Source: Pararhizobium sp. YC-54 | Lineage (GTDB): Bacteria > Pseudomonadota > Alphaproteobacteria > Rhizobiales > Rhizobiaceae | DNA length: 64,000 nt | Reading direction: 5' to 3' | Assembly (NCBI RefSeq): GCF_025847205.1 | Contig: NZ_JAOYTH010000009.1 | Coordinates: forward strand, 1 to 64,000 | In this document: piece after piece, positions 50,398-58,827 of the stretch | How the letters are laid out: every line of letters begins with the position of its first letter | How positions within the stretch are numbered: position 1 is the stretch's first letter | The notes under the pieces: generated by a model | Databases searched by the model: none | What the model was told of the DNA's origin: nothing | What the model saw: only the letters and a program-made list of their open reading frames with translations | Position numbers and translations under genes: made by a program

Positions 50398-51423
50398 TCA
50401 GCCCCCCATCTTTCCAAGGCTTGCAAGGTTCGGCAAATCGAAGATGGACAGGTCATCTGCCTCAGGCGGAGCCTCGGTACGCATACCGACCCGCATCTTG
50501 GCGGAGCGGGCACGTGGATTGCGGGACGCTTCTTCTTCACTGGCCGCCACCATAGATTTTCCAACTGGTGCGAAAGTTGCCGCACGCTCATGCGCAATCG
50601 GCAAATGCCTGGAGCCTGACGCCTTGCCGGCGCGATCCTGGAAGAATTTCTTGACGATCCGGTCTTCAAGCGAATGGAAGGTGACCACCGTCAGCCGCCC
50701 GCCGGGCTTCAGGGTCCGCTCGGCCGCAAACAGCGCCCGGGCCAATTCTCCAAGTTCGTCATTGACGAAGATGCGCAGCGCCTGAAAGACGCGGGTGGCG
50801 GGATGGATCTTGTCCTTGGCCTTGCGCGGCGTGACGACCTCGATCAGGCCGGCAAGGTCGCGCGTGGTCACGAACGGCTCTTCAAGGCGGCGCTTTTCGA
50901 TGGCGCGGGCGATGCGGCCGGATTGCGGCTCTTCGCCGAGAAAACCGAAGATGCGTGTCAGGTCCGAGACTTTGGCCCTGTTGACGACATCGGCGGCCGA
51001 CACGCCATCCGACGACATGCGCATGTCGAGCGGCCCCTTGCGCTGAAAGGAGAAGCCGCGATCCGCCTCGTCGATCTGCATCGAGGAAACACCGATATCG
51101 AGCACGATACCATCCAGGCCACCGGCCGGAGCATGCTGCGCCAGATCGGAAAATTGGGAATGCACCAGAGTGAGATGACCGCCACTCGCCGCCACCAGCG
51201 GCTGGCCGCCCAGGATCGCTGCAGGATCGCGATCAAGCGCAATCACATCGACACCGGCAGCAAGGATCGCCGACGTATAACCGCCCGCACCAAACGTACC
51301 ATCAAGGATGATTTTACCTGGAGCAAGGTTCAGACTGGCGAGAACCTCGGGGAGAAGAACCGGAATGTGACGGACCGGTCCGCCTTCGGCATCAGTAAGA
51401 CCTGTGCCTTGATCCGTCATCAT
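50398..51423 (-). CDS. rsmH: 16S rRNA m4C1402 methyltransferase
   Basis: A 341-residue SAM-dependent methyltransferase (formerly MraW) acting on the ribosomal P site. It begins near [14 protein letters not shown], with the SAM loop [16 protein letters not shown], then ALDRDPAAI, the [15 protein letters not shown] segment and [16 protein letters not shown]. The frame is open for another 213 codons upstream but homology begins at MMTDQG, which has a GGAGAGGCGGA ribosome site. Confidence 0.96.
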   Translation of the reverse strand: MMTDQGTGLTDAEGGPVRHIPVLLPEVLASLNLAPGKIILDGTFGAGGYTSAILAAGVDVIALDRDPAAILGGQPLVAASGGHLTLVHSQFSDLAQHAPAGGLDGIVLDIGVSSMQIDEADRGFSFQRKGPLDMRMSSDGVSAADVVNRAKVSDLTRIFGFLGEEPQSGRIARAIEKRRLEEPFVTTRDLAGLIEVVTPRKAKDKIHPATRVFQALRIFVNDELGELARALFAAERTLKPGGRLTVVTFHSLEDRIVKKFFQDRAGKASGSRHLPIAHERAATFAPVGKSMVAASEEEASRNPRARSAKMRVGMRTEAPPEADDLSIFDLPNLASLGKMGG

Positions 51424-51437
51424 TCCGCCTCTCCACT

Positions 51438-51878
51438 CTAGCCCGAACGCAGACCTCGCAATCTGCGTTCTTCCCGTGCCGCTGCCTGCGTTTCCGCAAA
51501 CACGTGCGGCGCCCACAACTGAAAATGATCCGCCCGCCCCACGAAGGTAACCTCCGCGTCGATACCCGTGAAATCGCGGATAAAATCCGTGACCATCAAC
51601 CGGCCTTCCTGGTCGAGCTTCATGAAGACCCCGCCCCCATGAATGAGGAGCGACATCTGATTGACCTGCGGCGAGAACGGATCCTCGCCACTGATTTGCT
51701 TTTCGAAACGATCCAGCAATTCGGGACCGCCGGCGCTGATAGCCGGAAAGACGAAATCCTGAAAGCAATAAAGCTCCCGAATATCCAGCGCCATCAAAAC
51801 AGAACGAAACATCGAGGGAACGGAAACCCGCCCCTTGGAATCGATCCGGTTCGTCGCATGCGAAAGGAAGCGGTTCAT
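51438..51878 (-). CDS. mraZ: Transcriptional regulator MraZ
   Basis: A 146-residue double SpoVT/AbrB-like DNA-binding protein. First half: [22 protein letters not shown]; second half: [21 protein letters not shown]. MraZ is an autoregulator of the dcw operon in other bacteria, binding direct TGGG repeats upstream of itself. It is the first gene of the cluster here. No strong ribosome site is visible before MNRFLSH. Confidence 0.94.
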   Translation of the reverse strand: MNRFLSHATNRIDSKGRVSVPSMFRSVLMALDIRELYCFQDFVFPAISAGGPELLDRFEKQISGEDPFSPQVNQMSLLIHGGGVFMKLDQEGRLMVTDFIRDFTGIDAEVTFVGRADHFQLWAPHVFAETQAAAREERRLRGLRSG

Positions 51879-52051
51879 GACACGATACAGCCGTTCCCGG
51901 CGGACATACCAGCCCCAACAGCCGGCACGCACCATCAAAAGGACGCGCAACACCCCACAGCCGGGCGGCATGCCCGATCGAAAGCCCCTTACGGAACATC
52001 TCCGAAACTTGCGGTGAGTAGGCCTGAATCAGCCCGTGTGCAGTGCATGAT

Positions 52052-52085
52052 TGGGATAACATGGGACCATATGGGCGTCAATGGG
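52052..52085. promoter_or_regulatory. Four TGGG boxes at exact 10-bp spacing upstream of mraZ
   Basis: TGGG occurs at 52052, 52062, 52072 and 52082 on the plus strand, each followed by a different six-base spacer. One helical turn per unit is the form of known MraZ-binding repeats (TGGGN with five-base spacers). The boxes read opposite to mraZ transcription and lie 174-207 bases upstream of its start. Confidence 0.6.
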
Positions 52086-52136
52086 ATTTGCTCTATTTCA
52101 GCACGCGTCGTCAGCAAATATTGATAGTCCGTTAAG

Positions 52137-52152
52137 TTTAACAAATGGTTAC
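52137..52152. promoter_or_regulatory. CtrA-like half-sites upstream of mraZ
   Basis: TTTAA-CAAATGG-TTAC (read on minus: GTAA-N7-TTAAA) agrees with the CtrA consensus at seven of nine fixed positions. It sits some 50 bases upstream of the TGGG boxes. Confidence 0.3.
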
Positions 52153-52304
52153 AAATGCACAGGCAAGACTTTGGATTCACCAGCGAATCCCTCTTCGTTG
52201 ATTCCGTTTATTATGTTTTAGTAACTTCTAAATGAAATAGATATTCAAGCAGATACGCGATTTTAAAAACCGTCGTTTTCGAAGCTGAAAAATAAGGGAA
52301 ATTT

Positions 52305-52700
52305 GCCAGTTGGCCTGTAAGCCGGGTTCTGTATGGCTCCGGCCCGAAAGCCGGAACGTGGCAGCCATTCATCTGGGACATCGCTTGCGCGCTGCCTCGT
52401 GCAACCCACCCGGATGACTGGCCCGGAAAAGGCCGGAACGCTTGCGCGAACCACGTCATCCCTATTCGGTTTTGCTCCCGGTGGGGTTTGCCTTGCCACC
52501 CATGTTGCCATGCGTGCGGTGGGCTCTTACCCCACCCTTTCACCCTTACCTGCCAGAGGCAGGCGGTATTCTCTCTGTGGCACTTTCCCTGGGGTCGCCC
52601 CCGCCGGACGTTATCCGGCACCGTTTTTCCGTGGAGCCCGGACTTTCCTCCCCCCGCAACCTTTCGGTCCTAGCGGAGCGCGGCTGCCCGGCCAACTGGC
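52305..52700 (-). ncRNA. rnpB: RNase P RNA (class A)
   Basis: The catalytic RNA of RNase P, which trims tRNA 5' ends. The ends pair as helix P1 (GCCAGTTGGC with GCCAACTGGC). On the minus strand the conserved 5' core GAGGAAAGTCCGGGCTCC (near 52633-52650) and the 3' core ACAGAACCCGGCTTACAG (near 52315-52332) are present. Total length of about 396 fits alphaproteobacterial type A RNA. It lies just upstream of mraZ in the same orientation. A T-rich stretch follows the 3' end without a strong hairpin. Confidence 0.95.
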
Positions 52701-52769
52701 AGGCGGTGCATAACCGAGGCGGCCGGCAATTGCCAGCGCAAAAGCAAAAAGGTGGTGATGCAACTGCGT

Positions 52770-53960
52770 CTACCGGAAGCAGACGGCAAAATCCGTATCG
52801 TATTCGGGCGCGTCGAGCACGCCGTTCAGAAGCAATGACGCGCCGAGCCGGCCGATCTCGTCCGAGCTCTTGGCCGCAGCACCGTTGCCGCCGGTCAAAA
52901 CGGCGAGGCGATCCGTATCGGCAAAGCCGATATAGGGATAGCCATGGCGGGTGAAGGTCGTAACGCAAGGGCTCCAACGGAGCGAGGCGGGCGTGAACGA
53001 CGGCATGGCGCGCGACAAAAGGCCCGCCATGTGGTCGGCAGCCGACTGATTGGCCTCCCCGCGAAACCAGGCGCGAACCTCAGGCTCGGAGCCGATATTG
53101 ATGTCGCTCGGATCGCCACCGATCTTGATATAGTGCTTACCGTCGGGATAGCGGATCGGCGGCAAAAGATAATAGCTCTCGTCCTGGGCAAGCGCCGAGC
53201 CGATCAGCGACGGCATCCCGGCAAACCGTGGCAGGTCAGCCTGCGCCACCTCGGCAAACAGCACGGTGCGCGCCTTGACAGTCAGATCGAGCGGCCGGGC
53301 AAGCAACTGCCCGGAAATCGAAAATCCACCGGCGGCGATGACCGCGCGGCTACCTCTGAAGATCGCTCCGTCAATGGTTCGAACATTGACGCTGCTTCCG
53401 ACACGCACGACCGCCGAGACCTCCGCACGAACAATCGTAACCCCGGCTTGTTCGGCAAGGATAACCTGCGCCTTGACCAATGCACGCGGATTGATGTGCC
53501 CGGCATTGCGGGGCTCGAACACGCCGCCATATCCGGCTGGAAACCGGAACCAGGGAAATCGATCGGCAAGATCCTGTTCCCCGATGAAAGGCGCCTCGAC
53601 GCCGAGACGGTTGCGGGCAGCAATCACATTGTCGAGCGTGCTTTCCTCACCGCCCGGCAAGGGCGCTGCGATCAGGCAGCCGGCTTCACTGTAGAAATCG
53701 ACACCGCTGCGCGTTTCGATATCGCCGTAACGCTCGATGGAGCGCTGTGCCAGAAGCGCCCAGACAGGGTCGGGATCGATCCTGCGGGTAATGCGGCCAT
53801 TGTCGTAGTGGCTGCTGAAGACGCCGCCATGGCTTGCCCAATCTTCCGGCTCATCCGGCCCGATCAGTGCGATCTTCGCGCCGCTTTTCGCAAGATGCCT
53901 GGCGGCCGCTGCCCCCATCATGCCTTTGCCAACAATGATGAAATCGAATGTGCCTGCCAT
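52770..53960 (-). CDS. FAD-dependent amino acid/sarcosine oxidase-like protein (DAO family)
   Basis: A 396-residue flavoprotein. N-terminal dinucleotide motif FIIVGKGMMGAAAARHLAKSG, a central GHINPRALVKA segment of the DAO/glycine-oxidase fold, and the C-terminal FAD-contacting LTGGNGAAAKSSDEIGRL. Relatives oxidise N-methyl or D-amino acids with oxygen. The common GxGxxG is GKGMMG here, still compatible with FAD binding. Substrate unknown, single gene. Confidence 0.85.
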   Translation of the reverse strand: MAGTFDFIIVGKGMMGAAAARHLAKSGAKIALIGPDEPEDWASHGGVFSSHYDNGRITRRIDPDPVWALLAQRSIERYGDIETRSGVDFYSEAGCLIAAPLPGGEESTLDNVIAARNRLGVEAPFIGEQDLADRFPWFRFPAGYGGVFEPRNAGHINPRALVKAQVILAEQAGVTIVRAEVSAVVRVGSSVNVRTIDGAIFRGSRAVIAAGGFSISGQLLARPLDLTVKARTVLFAEVAQADLPRFAGMPSLIGSALAQDESYYLLPPIRYPDGKHYIKIGGDPSDINIGSEPEVRAWFRGEANQSAADHMAGLLSRAMPSFTPASLRWSPCVTTFTRHGYPYIGFADTDRLAVLTGGNGAAAKSSDEIGRLGASLLLNGVLDAPEYDTDFAVCFR

Positions 53961-54070
53961 GCTGCGCCCTCAGGAAACGATCCTTCGGGAATAACATGGC
54001 ATCGGCCTGCTGGCATCTGCGAACTTGAAAAATACCGGCATCGGAAAACCGGGCCGGCACCCAGGGCTGG

Positions 54071-54601
54071 CTAGTTGATGATCGCCTGCACCTTGCCGCA
54101 ATAACGGCGCGACACCGGGTTCATCTTCTTGGCGCCATGTCCGGCGTTGTAGCGCAGGATCGTGCCGCAGGTGAAACCGCCGGACAGTTCATGCGCCACG
54201 GCGAGATATTTCATGCCGAACTTGATGTTGGTCTCGGGATCGAACAGGCCGCGCTTGCCGCCGGAATAGCCCATCATCCGGGCCGTGGCAGGCTTGATCT
54301 GCATCAGTCCGACTTCGCCGGCGCTGCCGCGGGCCTTAGGATTGAAGTTGCTCTCGACCTTGATCACCGCATGGGCAAGATCGACCGGCACACCATATTG
54401 CTTGGCGTAGGTCTGGATCAGGCCACTATAGACGGAGGATTTGAGGGAGGTGACGCCCGGCGTGGGATAACCCGTCGTTCTGGTCACCGGCTTGATGGAG
54501 GATGTGATGGTCTGGTCGGTGCCCCCGGCATACGACGTTTCAACCCCGGAAAACAGCATGCAGAAGCATGCCGCGGCCGCAGCAAGATGCGATAGTCTCA
54601 T
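54071..54601 (-). CDS. SLT-domain lytic transglycosylase
   Basis: 176 residues with a signal peptide (cleavage around SYAGG) and an SLT (soluble lytic transglycosylase) domain that cleaves glycan strands to anhydro-MurNAc. The catalytic Glu is E83 in VIKVESNFNP, with GEVGLMQIKPATARMMG and LRYNAGHG as the following family motifs. Small, catalytic-domain-only version. Periplasmic. Confidence 0.9.
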   Translation of the reverse strand: MRLSHLAAAAACFCMLFSGVETSYAGGTDQTITSSIKPVTRTTGYPTPGVTSLKSSVYSGLIQTYAKQYGVPVDLAHAVIKVESNFNPKARGSAGEVGLMQIKPATARMMGYSGGKRGLFDPETNIKFGMKYLAVAHELSGGFTCGTILRYNAGHGAKKMNPVSRRYCGKVQAIIN

Positions 54602-54828
54602 TTAGCTTGAAGTCTCCACTTTCGGGCGCTACGGCCCTGAGGGCGCACCCCGCCCTGCCGTCTCGCATCCCGATATTCGTCATCAACAGGAAGGGCTAGA
54701 GGCCTGAATTACCTGCGGTTCGGTACGGCCGCAAAAGACCCCGGCATCATGGTGATGATGTGGCAGTGCACAAAATTAGTTGGCAGACGGCCTGAAACGG
54801 GCCTCGAAACGGCCGGTGCAACCGCTGT

Positions 54829-55593
54829 TCAGCGGCGGAAATCCGGCAGGCCCGAAAGCAATCGGTGCAGCGTGTCCAAGGTCGAAATATCGGCTATGCC
54901 GTCCACCTGCGACGGACGGAAATGGCGCTGGAATGCAGCCACCACGCCTTCGGTCTTCTCGCAGAAAACGCCTGTCACTTCAATTCCGTAGCCATAGAGC
55001 GACAGCATCGTCTGCACGGCCTCGACGGGCTGGCCCCGGTCGCCGCGCTGGAAAAACCGTCCACCGCCGATCGGGGCCGGTGGAACCCAATGCCCGACGC
55101 CCCCGGTGTACAGGCGTTCCCAGGGGAATTTTTCTCCCGGATCAACCTTGCGAATAGGGGCGATATCGCTGTGCGCCAGCACCCTTTCAGGGGCGATCGA
55201 CCACCGTTCGCCACAGTTTCGACACAGTTCGACGACCGCATCGATCTGCACCAAGGGGAAATCCGGCAGCCCGCCGGGATGCCCGGCATTGGCGATTTCG
55301 ATGCCGATCGAACGGGAATTGATGTCGGTTTCGCCCTTCCAGACGCTCTTGCCCGCATGCCAGGCGCGCTGATCCTCGGCAACGAGCTGATCGACGCGGC
55401 CATCCTCATGGACGAAATAGTGGCTGGAAACCTGGCTTTCATCGCGGCAGAGCCAGTCGAGCGCGGCAGCTGCCGTCTCCATGCCGGTATAGTGCAGGAT
55501 GATCATGTCGGGCTTCAGCCCGCCTGCCCTTTCGCCATGGTTAGGTGACGGCACGAAGCGTGCAGCAGGATAGTCACAGGCGAAGTCCGTCAT
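54829..55593 (-). CDS. N-acetylmuramoyl-L-alanine amidase with peptidoglycan-binding domain
   Basis: A 254-residue Amidase_2 enzyme of the AmiD/AmpD group, cleaving the MurNAc-L-Ala bond. Zinc site residues appear in ILHYTG (H34), the later VLAHSDIAP His and the KVDPG Asp. A C-terminal PG_binding_1 domain (QPVEAVQTMLSLYGYGIEVTG) follows. No signal peptide is visible, so it may be cytoplasmic (AmpD-like recycling) or exported by another route. It overlaps the upstream DnaJ-like gene by four bases (ATGA). Confidence 0.88.
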   Translation of the reverse strand: MTDFACDYPAARFVPSPNHGERAGGLKPDMIILHYTGMETAAAALDWLCRDESQVSSHYFVHEDGRVDQLVAEDQRAWHAGKSVWKGETDINSRSIGIEIANAGHPGGLPDFPLVQIDAVVELCRNCGERWSIAPERVLAHSDIAPIRKVDPGEKFPWERLYTGGVGHWVPPAPIGGGRFFQRGDRGQPVEAVQTMLSLYGYGIEVTGVFCEKTEGVVAAFQRHFRPSQVDGIADISTLDTLHRLLSGLPDFRR

Positions 55594-56297
55594 GCGGCGC
55601 GGCGTTCTTTCTCGATCGCCTCATAGGCGGCGTTGAGTTCGGCCATGCGATCGTTGGCGATCGCATGCAGCTCTTCCGGCACGCCCCGCGCGACCAGTCC
55701 GTCGGGATGGTTCTCCGACACAAGCACGCGGTAGCGCTTGCGGATGATCGAAAAATCGTCCTTCGGCGAAACGCCAAGGACCTTGTAGGGATCGGCACCG
55801 GCGCGGTGCACATGCCGGGCCATGATCTCGCGAAAACGCTCTTCCTTCATATGGAAGATCTCGGCAACGCGTGTGAGAAAGTGCAGTTCCTTCTCGTGAA
55901 CGGCGCCATCGGACTTGGCGATGTGGAAGAGCCCGTCGATGATGTCCTCCAGCACCGGGCAATTCTGATCGCAAGAGACGCAGAGCGATGCCAGCTTCTC
56001 GGCATAGGCCTCGTAGCCGGCGACATCCTGGCGGGCCAGATTGTAGAGCCGGGCGACGTTGCGTGCCTGATCGTCGGGAAACTTGAAGATATCGCGGAAT
56101 GCCGACACTTCGGCCTCGGTGACGATACCGTCGGCCTTGGCCATCTTGGCGGACAGCGCGATCATGGCGACGGAGAAAGCCACCTTGCGGCGCGTTTCCG
56201 GATCGCCTTCGAACAGCGTCCGCACAGCCTCGATCACACCGGCGAGCGCGTTGCCCGTCGCGGCGACGATGCTGAGGATACTATCCCAGAATGACAT
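55590..56297 (-). CDS. TerB/DnaJ-domain protein (DjlA-like)
   Basis: About 235 residues. The N-terminal part is a TerB-like helical domain (about 40-165, KMAKADGIVTEAEVSAFRDIF and IAKSDGAVHEKELHFL, the duplicated acidic repeat). A C-terminal J domain follows with the HPD motif in SENHPDG, needed to stimulate DnaK. This is the DjlA layout apart from a membrane anchor that I cannot see. An ATG six codons upstream is an alternative start. Coupled to the amidase downstream, hinting at a shared envelope role (inference). Confidence 0.85.
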   Translation of the reverse strand: MSFWDSILSIVAATGNALAGVIEAVRTLFEGDPETRRKVAFSVAMIALSAKMAKADGIVTEAEVSAFRDIFKFPDDQARNVARLYNLARQDVAGYEAYAEKLASLCVSCDQNCPVLEDIIDGLFHIAKSDGAVHEKELHFLTRVAEIFHMKEERFREIMARHVHRAGADPYKVLGVSPKDDFSIIRKRYRVLVSENHPDGLVARGVPEELHAIANDRMAELNAAYEAIEKERRAA

Positions 56298-56775
56298 AGG
56301 CACGTTCTTTCCCATGGTCGGCTGATCCACGTCACGTTCGGGTGGAGATGGCACGGGCGATTCGTCCATGCGTAAATGCAGGGTGGCTCGCACGGCTGTG
56401 CCGCCACGACAATCATGCAGCTCACAAAACAGCATGACCAGATGTCAGCACAGATTGCAAGGCGGCAAACCCGCGCAATCAGCCGAAATGACGAATTTGT
56501 GATGGCACCTCACTATTGTAGCATTCCCGGCCGTGATCGTCCAATCATGCAAATGAAGATGACCGGAAAACACCGGAATGCGAACTGACAAGCGGCTTTT
56601 CGTTGCAGTTCCGATGCGTATTTCCACCCACCCGCAGGGATGGGCATGGCGCTTGGCCTGATTGAGCATTGCCTGAACGATCCACGGCCATGCCTGCAGC
56701 ATGTCATTTAACTTCCATGGGAATTGCGCTAGAGAGACCGCGAACGATATTGCCGCAATCCCCGAGGAGGACACC
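56298..56775. other. Intergenic region upstream of the phosphofructokinase gene
   Basis: No gene or repeat was found. It presumably holds the divergent promoters of the DnaJ-like gene and of the pfp gene; TTTAAC-N16-CTAGAG shortly before the pfp ribosome site is a weak candidate. Confidence 0.45.
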
Positions 56776-57990
56776 ATGGCCAAACAGAAAGTTGCAATGC
56801 TGACCGCAGGCGGGCTCGCGCCCTGCCTGTCTTCCGCCGTGGGTGGCCTGATCGAGCGCTATACCGACATCGCGCCCGATATCGAACTGGTCGCCTATCG
56901 CTCCGGCTATCAGGGCCTTCTGCTCGCCGACCGAATCGAAATCACCCGCGACATGCGGGAAAAGGCCCATATCCTCCACCGCCACGGCGGCTCGCCGATC
57001 GGCAACAGCCGGGTGAAGCTGACCAACACGGCCGATTGCGTCAAGCGCGGCCTGGTCAAGGAAGGCCAGAACCCGTTGCGCGTCGCCGCCGAACGGCTGG
57101 CCGCAGACGGCATTACCATCCTGCACACGATCGGCGGCGACGACACCAACACGACGGCTGCCGACCTTGCCGCCTATCTCGGCGCCAACGGCTACGACCT
57201 GACCGTCGTCGGCCTGCCGAAGACCGTCGACAATGACGTCGTGCCGATCCGCCAGTCGCTCGGTGCGTGGACCGCTGCCGAGTATGGCGCAAAATTCTTC
57301 GACAATGTCAGCAACGAACAGAGTGCCGCGCCGCGCACGCTCGTCGTCCACGAAGTCATGGGCCGCCATTGCGGCTGGCTCACGGCTGCAACCGCGCGCG
57401 CCTACATCCAGCATATCGACGACCGGGAATTCGTCGACGGCTTCATGATGAACCGGCAGATGAAGAATATCGACGGCCTCTACCTGCCCGAGACCGCCTT
57501 CAACCTCGAAGCCGAAGCCGCGCGGCTGCGCGCGACGATGGACAAGACCGGCTTCGTGACGCTGTTCGTTTCGGAAGGCGCCTGCCTTGATGCCGTCGTT
57601 GCCGAACGCGAAGCAGCCGGTGAAGCCGTCAAGCGCGACGCCTTCGGCCATGTGAAGATCGACACCATCAATGTCGGCGGCTGGTTCTCCAAGCAGTTCG
57701 CAGCTCTTCTCGGCGCCGAACGCTCGATGGTGCAGAAGTCCGGCTATTATGCCCGCTCCGCACCGGCGAACGCCGACGACCTGCGCCTCATCCAGGGCAT
57801 GGTCGATCTTGCCGTCGAAAGCGCGCTCAACAAGGTATCCGGCGTCACCGGCCACGACGAAGATCAGGGCGGCAAGCTGCGCACGATCGAATTCCCGCGC
57901 ATCCGTGGCGGTAAGCACTTCGACACGTCGGTGAAATGGTTCGGCGAGGTCATGGACGTGATCGGCCAGAAATGGTCGCCGGCCAACTGA
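56776..57990 (+). CDS. pfp: PPi-dependent phosphofructokinase
   Basis: A 404-residue phosphofructokinase using pyrophosphate instead of ATP, so the reaction is reversible. The diagnostic residues are visible: GGDD at 120-123 (Asp where ATP-dependent enzymes have Gly) and K149 in PKTVDND (Lys where ATP-enzymes have Gly). Substrate-binding MGRHCGWL follows. GAGGAGG before the ATG fixes the start. Many rhizobia lack an ATP phosphofructokinase and use Entner-Doudoroff; this enzyme could run gluconeogenically. Confidence 0.93.
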   Translation: MAKQKVAMLTAGGLAPCLSSAVGGLIERYTDIAPDIELVAYRSGYQGLLLADRIEITRDMREKAHILHRHGGSPIGNSRVKLTNTADCVKRGLVKEGQNPLRVAAERLAADGITILHTIGGDDTNTTAADLAAYLGANGYDLTVVGLPKTVDNDVVPIRQSLGAWTAAEYGAKFFDNVSNEQSAAPRTLVVHEVMGRHCGWLTAATARAYIQHIDDREFVDGFMMNRQMKNIDGLYLPETAFNLEAEAARLRATMDKTGFVTLFVSEGACLDAVVAEREAAGEAVKRDAFGHVKIDTINVGGWFSKQFAALLGAERSMVQKSGYYARSAPANADDLRLIQGMVDLAVESALNKVSGVTGHDEDQGGKLRTIEFPRIRGGKHFDTSVKWFGEVMDVIGQKWSPAN

Positions 57991-58014
57991 TCTCTCCCTC
58001 ATAAACGCCTATTG

Positions 58015-58074
58015 ACGGCTCCGTTTGCGCATGGCTTCCTCAATCGAACGCCACGTCCAAACGGAGCCGTTTTC
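58015..58074 (+). promoter_or_regulatory. Hairpin covering the LysE-family gene ribosome site
   Basis: ACGGCTCCGTTT (58015-58026) is perfectly complementary to AAACGGAGCCGT (58059-58070), with a 32-base loop, followed by TTTTC and the ATG. The GGAG ribosome site lies inside the right arm. It may be the pfp terminator, a translation-blocking leader, or both. Confidence 0.55.
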
Positions 58075-58710
58075 ATGTCGATCGAACACTGGCTGGCCTT
58101 CGTTGCCGCCTCCTCCATCCTGCTCGCCATTCCCGGCCCGACTATTCTTCTCGTCATCTCCTATGCGCTCGGGCACGGGCGCAAGGTCGCAAGCGCCACG
58201 GTCGCCGGCGTGGCGCTGGGCGATTTCACCGCAATGACCGCATCGATGCTCGGCCTTGGAGCGCTGCTCGCCACATCGGCTGCGATTTTCACCGTGCTGA
58301 AATGGGTCGGCGCCGCCTATCTGATCTGGCTCGGCATCAAGCTCTGGCGCGCACCGATCTCAACGGAGGAAGCCGATGGCACGATGCCGGTGCCAGCGGA
58401 AAAGCCGGTGCGGATTTTCCTGCACACCTATATCGTCACCGCGCTCAACCCGAAAAGCATCGTCTTCTTCGTCGCCTTCCTGCCGCAATTCCTCGACCTC
58501 AGCCGTCCGCTGTTCAATCAGATGCTGATCTTTGAAACGACATTCCTGGTGCTCGCCACCATCAACGCGACGCTCTATGCGCTGATGGCCTCGGCTGCCC
58601 GCCAGACGATTCGAAAACCCAAGATTCAGGCCATCGTCAACCGTACCGGCGGCTCGCTTTTGATCGGCGCAGGCCTTCTGACCGCGGGCCTGCGGCGTGC
58701 CGGCGCCTGA
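58075..58710 (+). CDS. LysE/RhtB family amino acid exporter
   Basis: A 211-residue, six-helix exporter. LysE-family marks: AIPGPTILLVISYALGHGRKVAS near the N-terminus, KWVGAAYLIWLGIKLWR around residue 70-85, and FLHTYIVTALNPKSIVFFVAFLPQF in the second half. Substrates of relatives are lysine, homoserine, threonine or leucine; none is indicated here. The ATG follows a GGAG that is part of a long hairpin. Downstream of pfp on the same strand. Confidence 0.88.
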   Translation: MSIEHWLAFVAASSILLAIPGPTILLVISYALGHGRKVASATVAGVALGDFTAMTASMLGLGALLATSAAIFTVLKWVGAAYLIWLGIKLWRAPISTEEADGTMPVPAEKPVRIFLHTYIVTALNPKSIVFFVAFLPQFLDLSRPLFNQMLIFETTFLVLATINATLYALMASAARQTIRKPKIQAIVNRTGGSLLIGAGLLTAGLRRAGA

Positions 58711-58827
58711 AAAGGTGCCTCATGCTTGCGGTTGAGCGCCTCATAGGTTAATGACGTTCAGCGCATGGCGGCTTCCGGCTGCTGATTTGCATGGGGCTGT
58801 GGGGCCTGACAGCACGAAAGTGACAGC

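Larger units (their letters stand above)
51879..52304. other. mraZ promoter region and rnpB 3' flank
   Basis: It holds the 10-bp-spaced TGGG repeats, CtrA-like half-sites and an AT-rich stretch containing a weak TTGCCT-N17-TGTTAA promoter candidate on the minus strand. No gene is seen. Confidence 0.55.

Noticed and set aside
51424..52062. 213-codon N-terminal extension of the rsmH frame
   Set aside because: It overlaps mraZ on the same strand in another frame and has no RsmH homology; the start at MMTDQG has a ribosome site.
56704..58002. Minus-strand frame of 432 codons opposite pfp
   Set aside because: The plus strand encodes a complete PPi-phosphofructokinase with a strong ribosome site.
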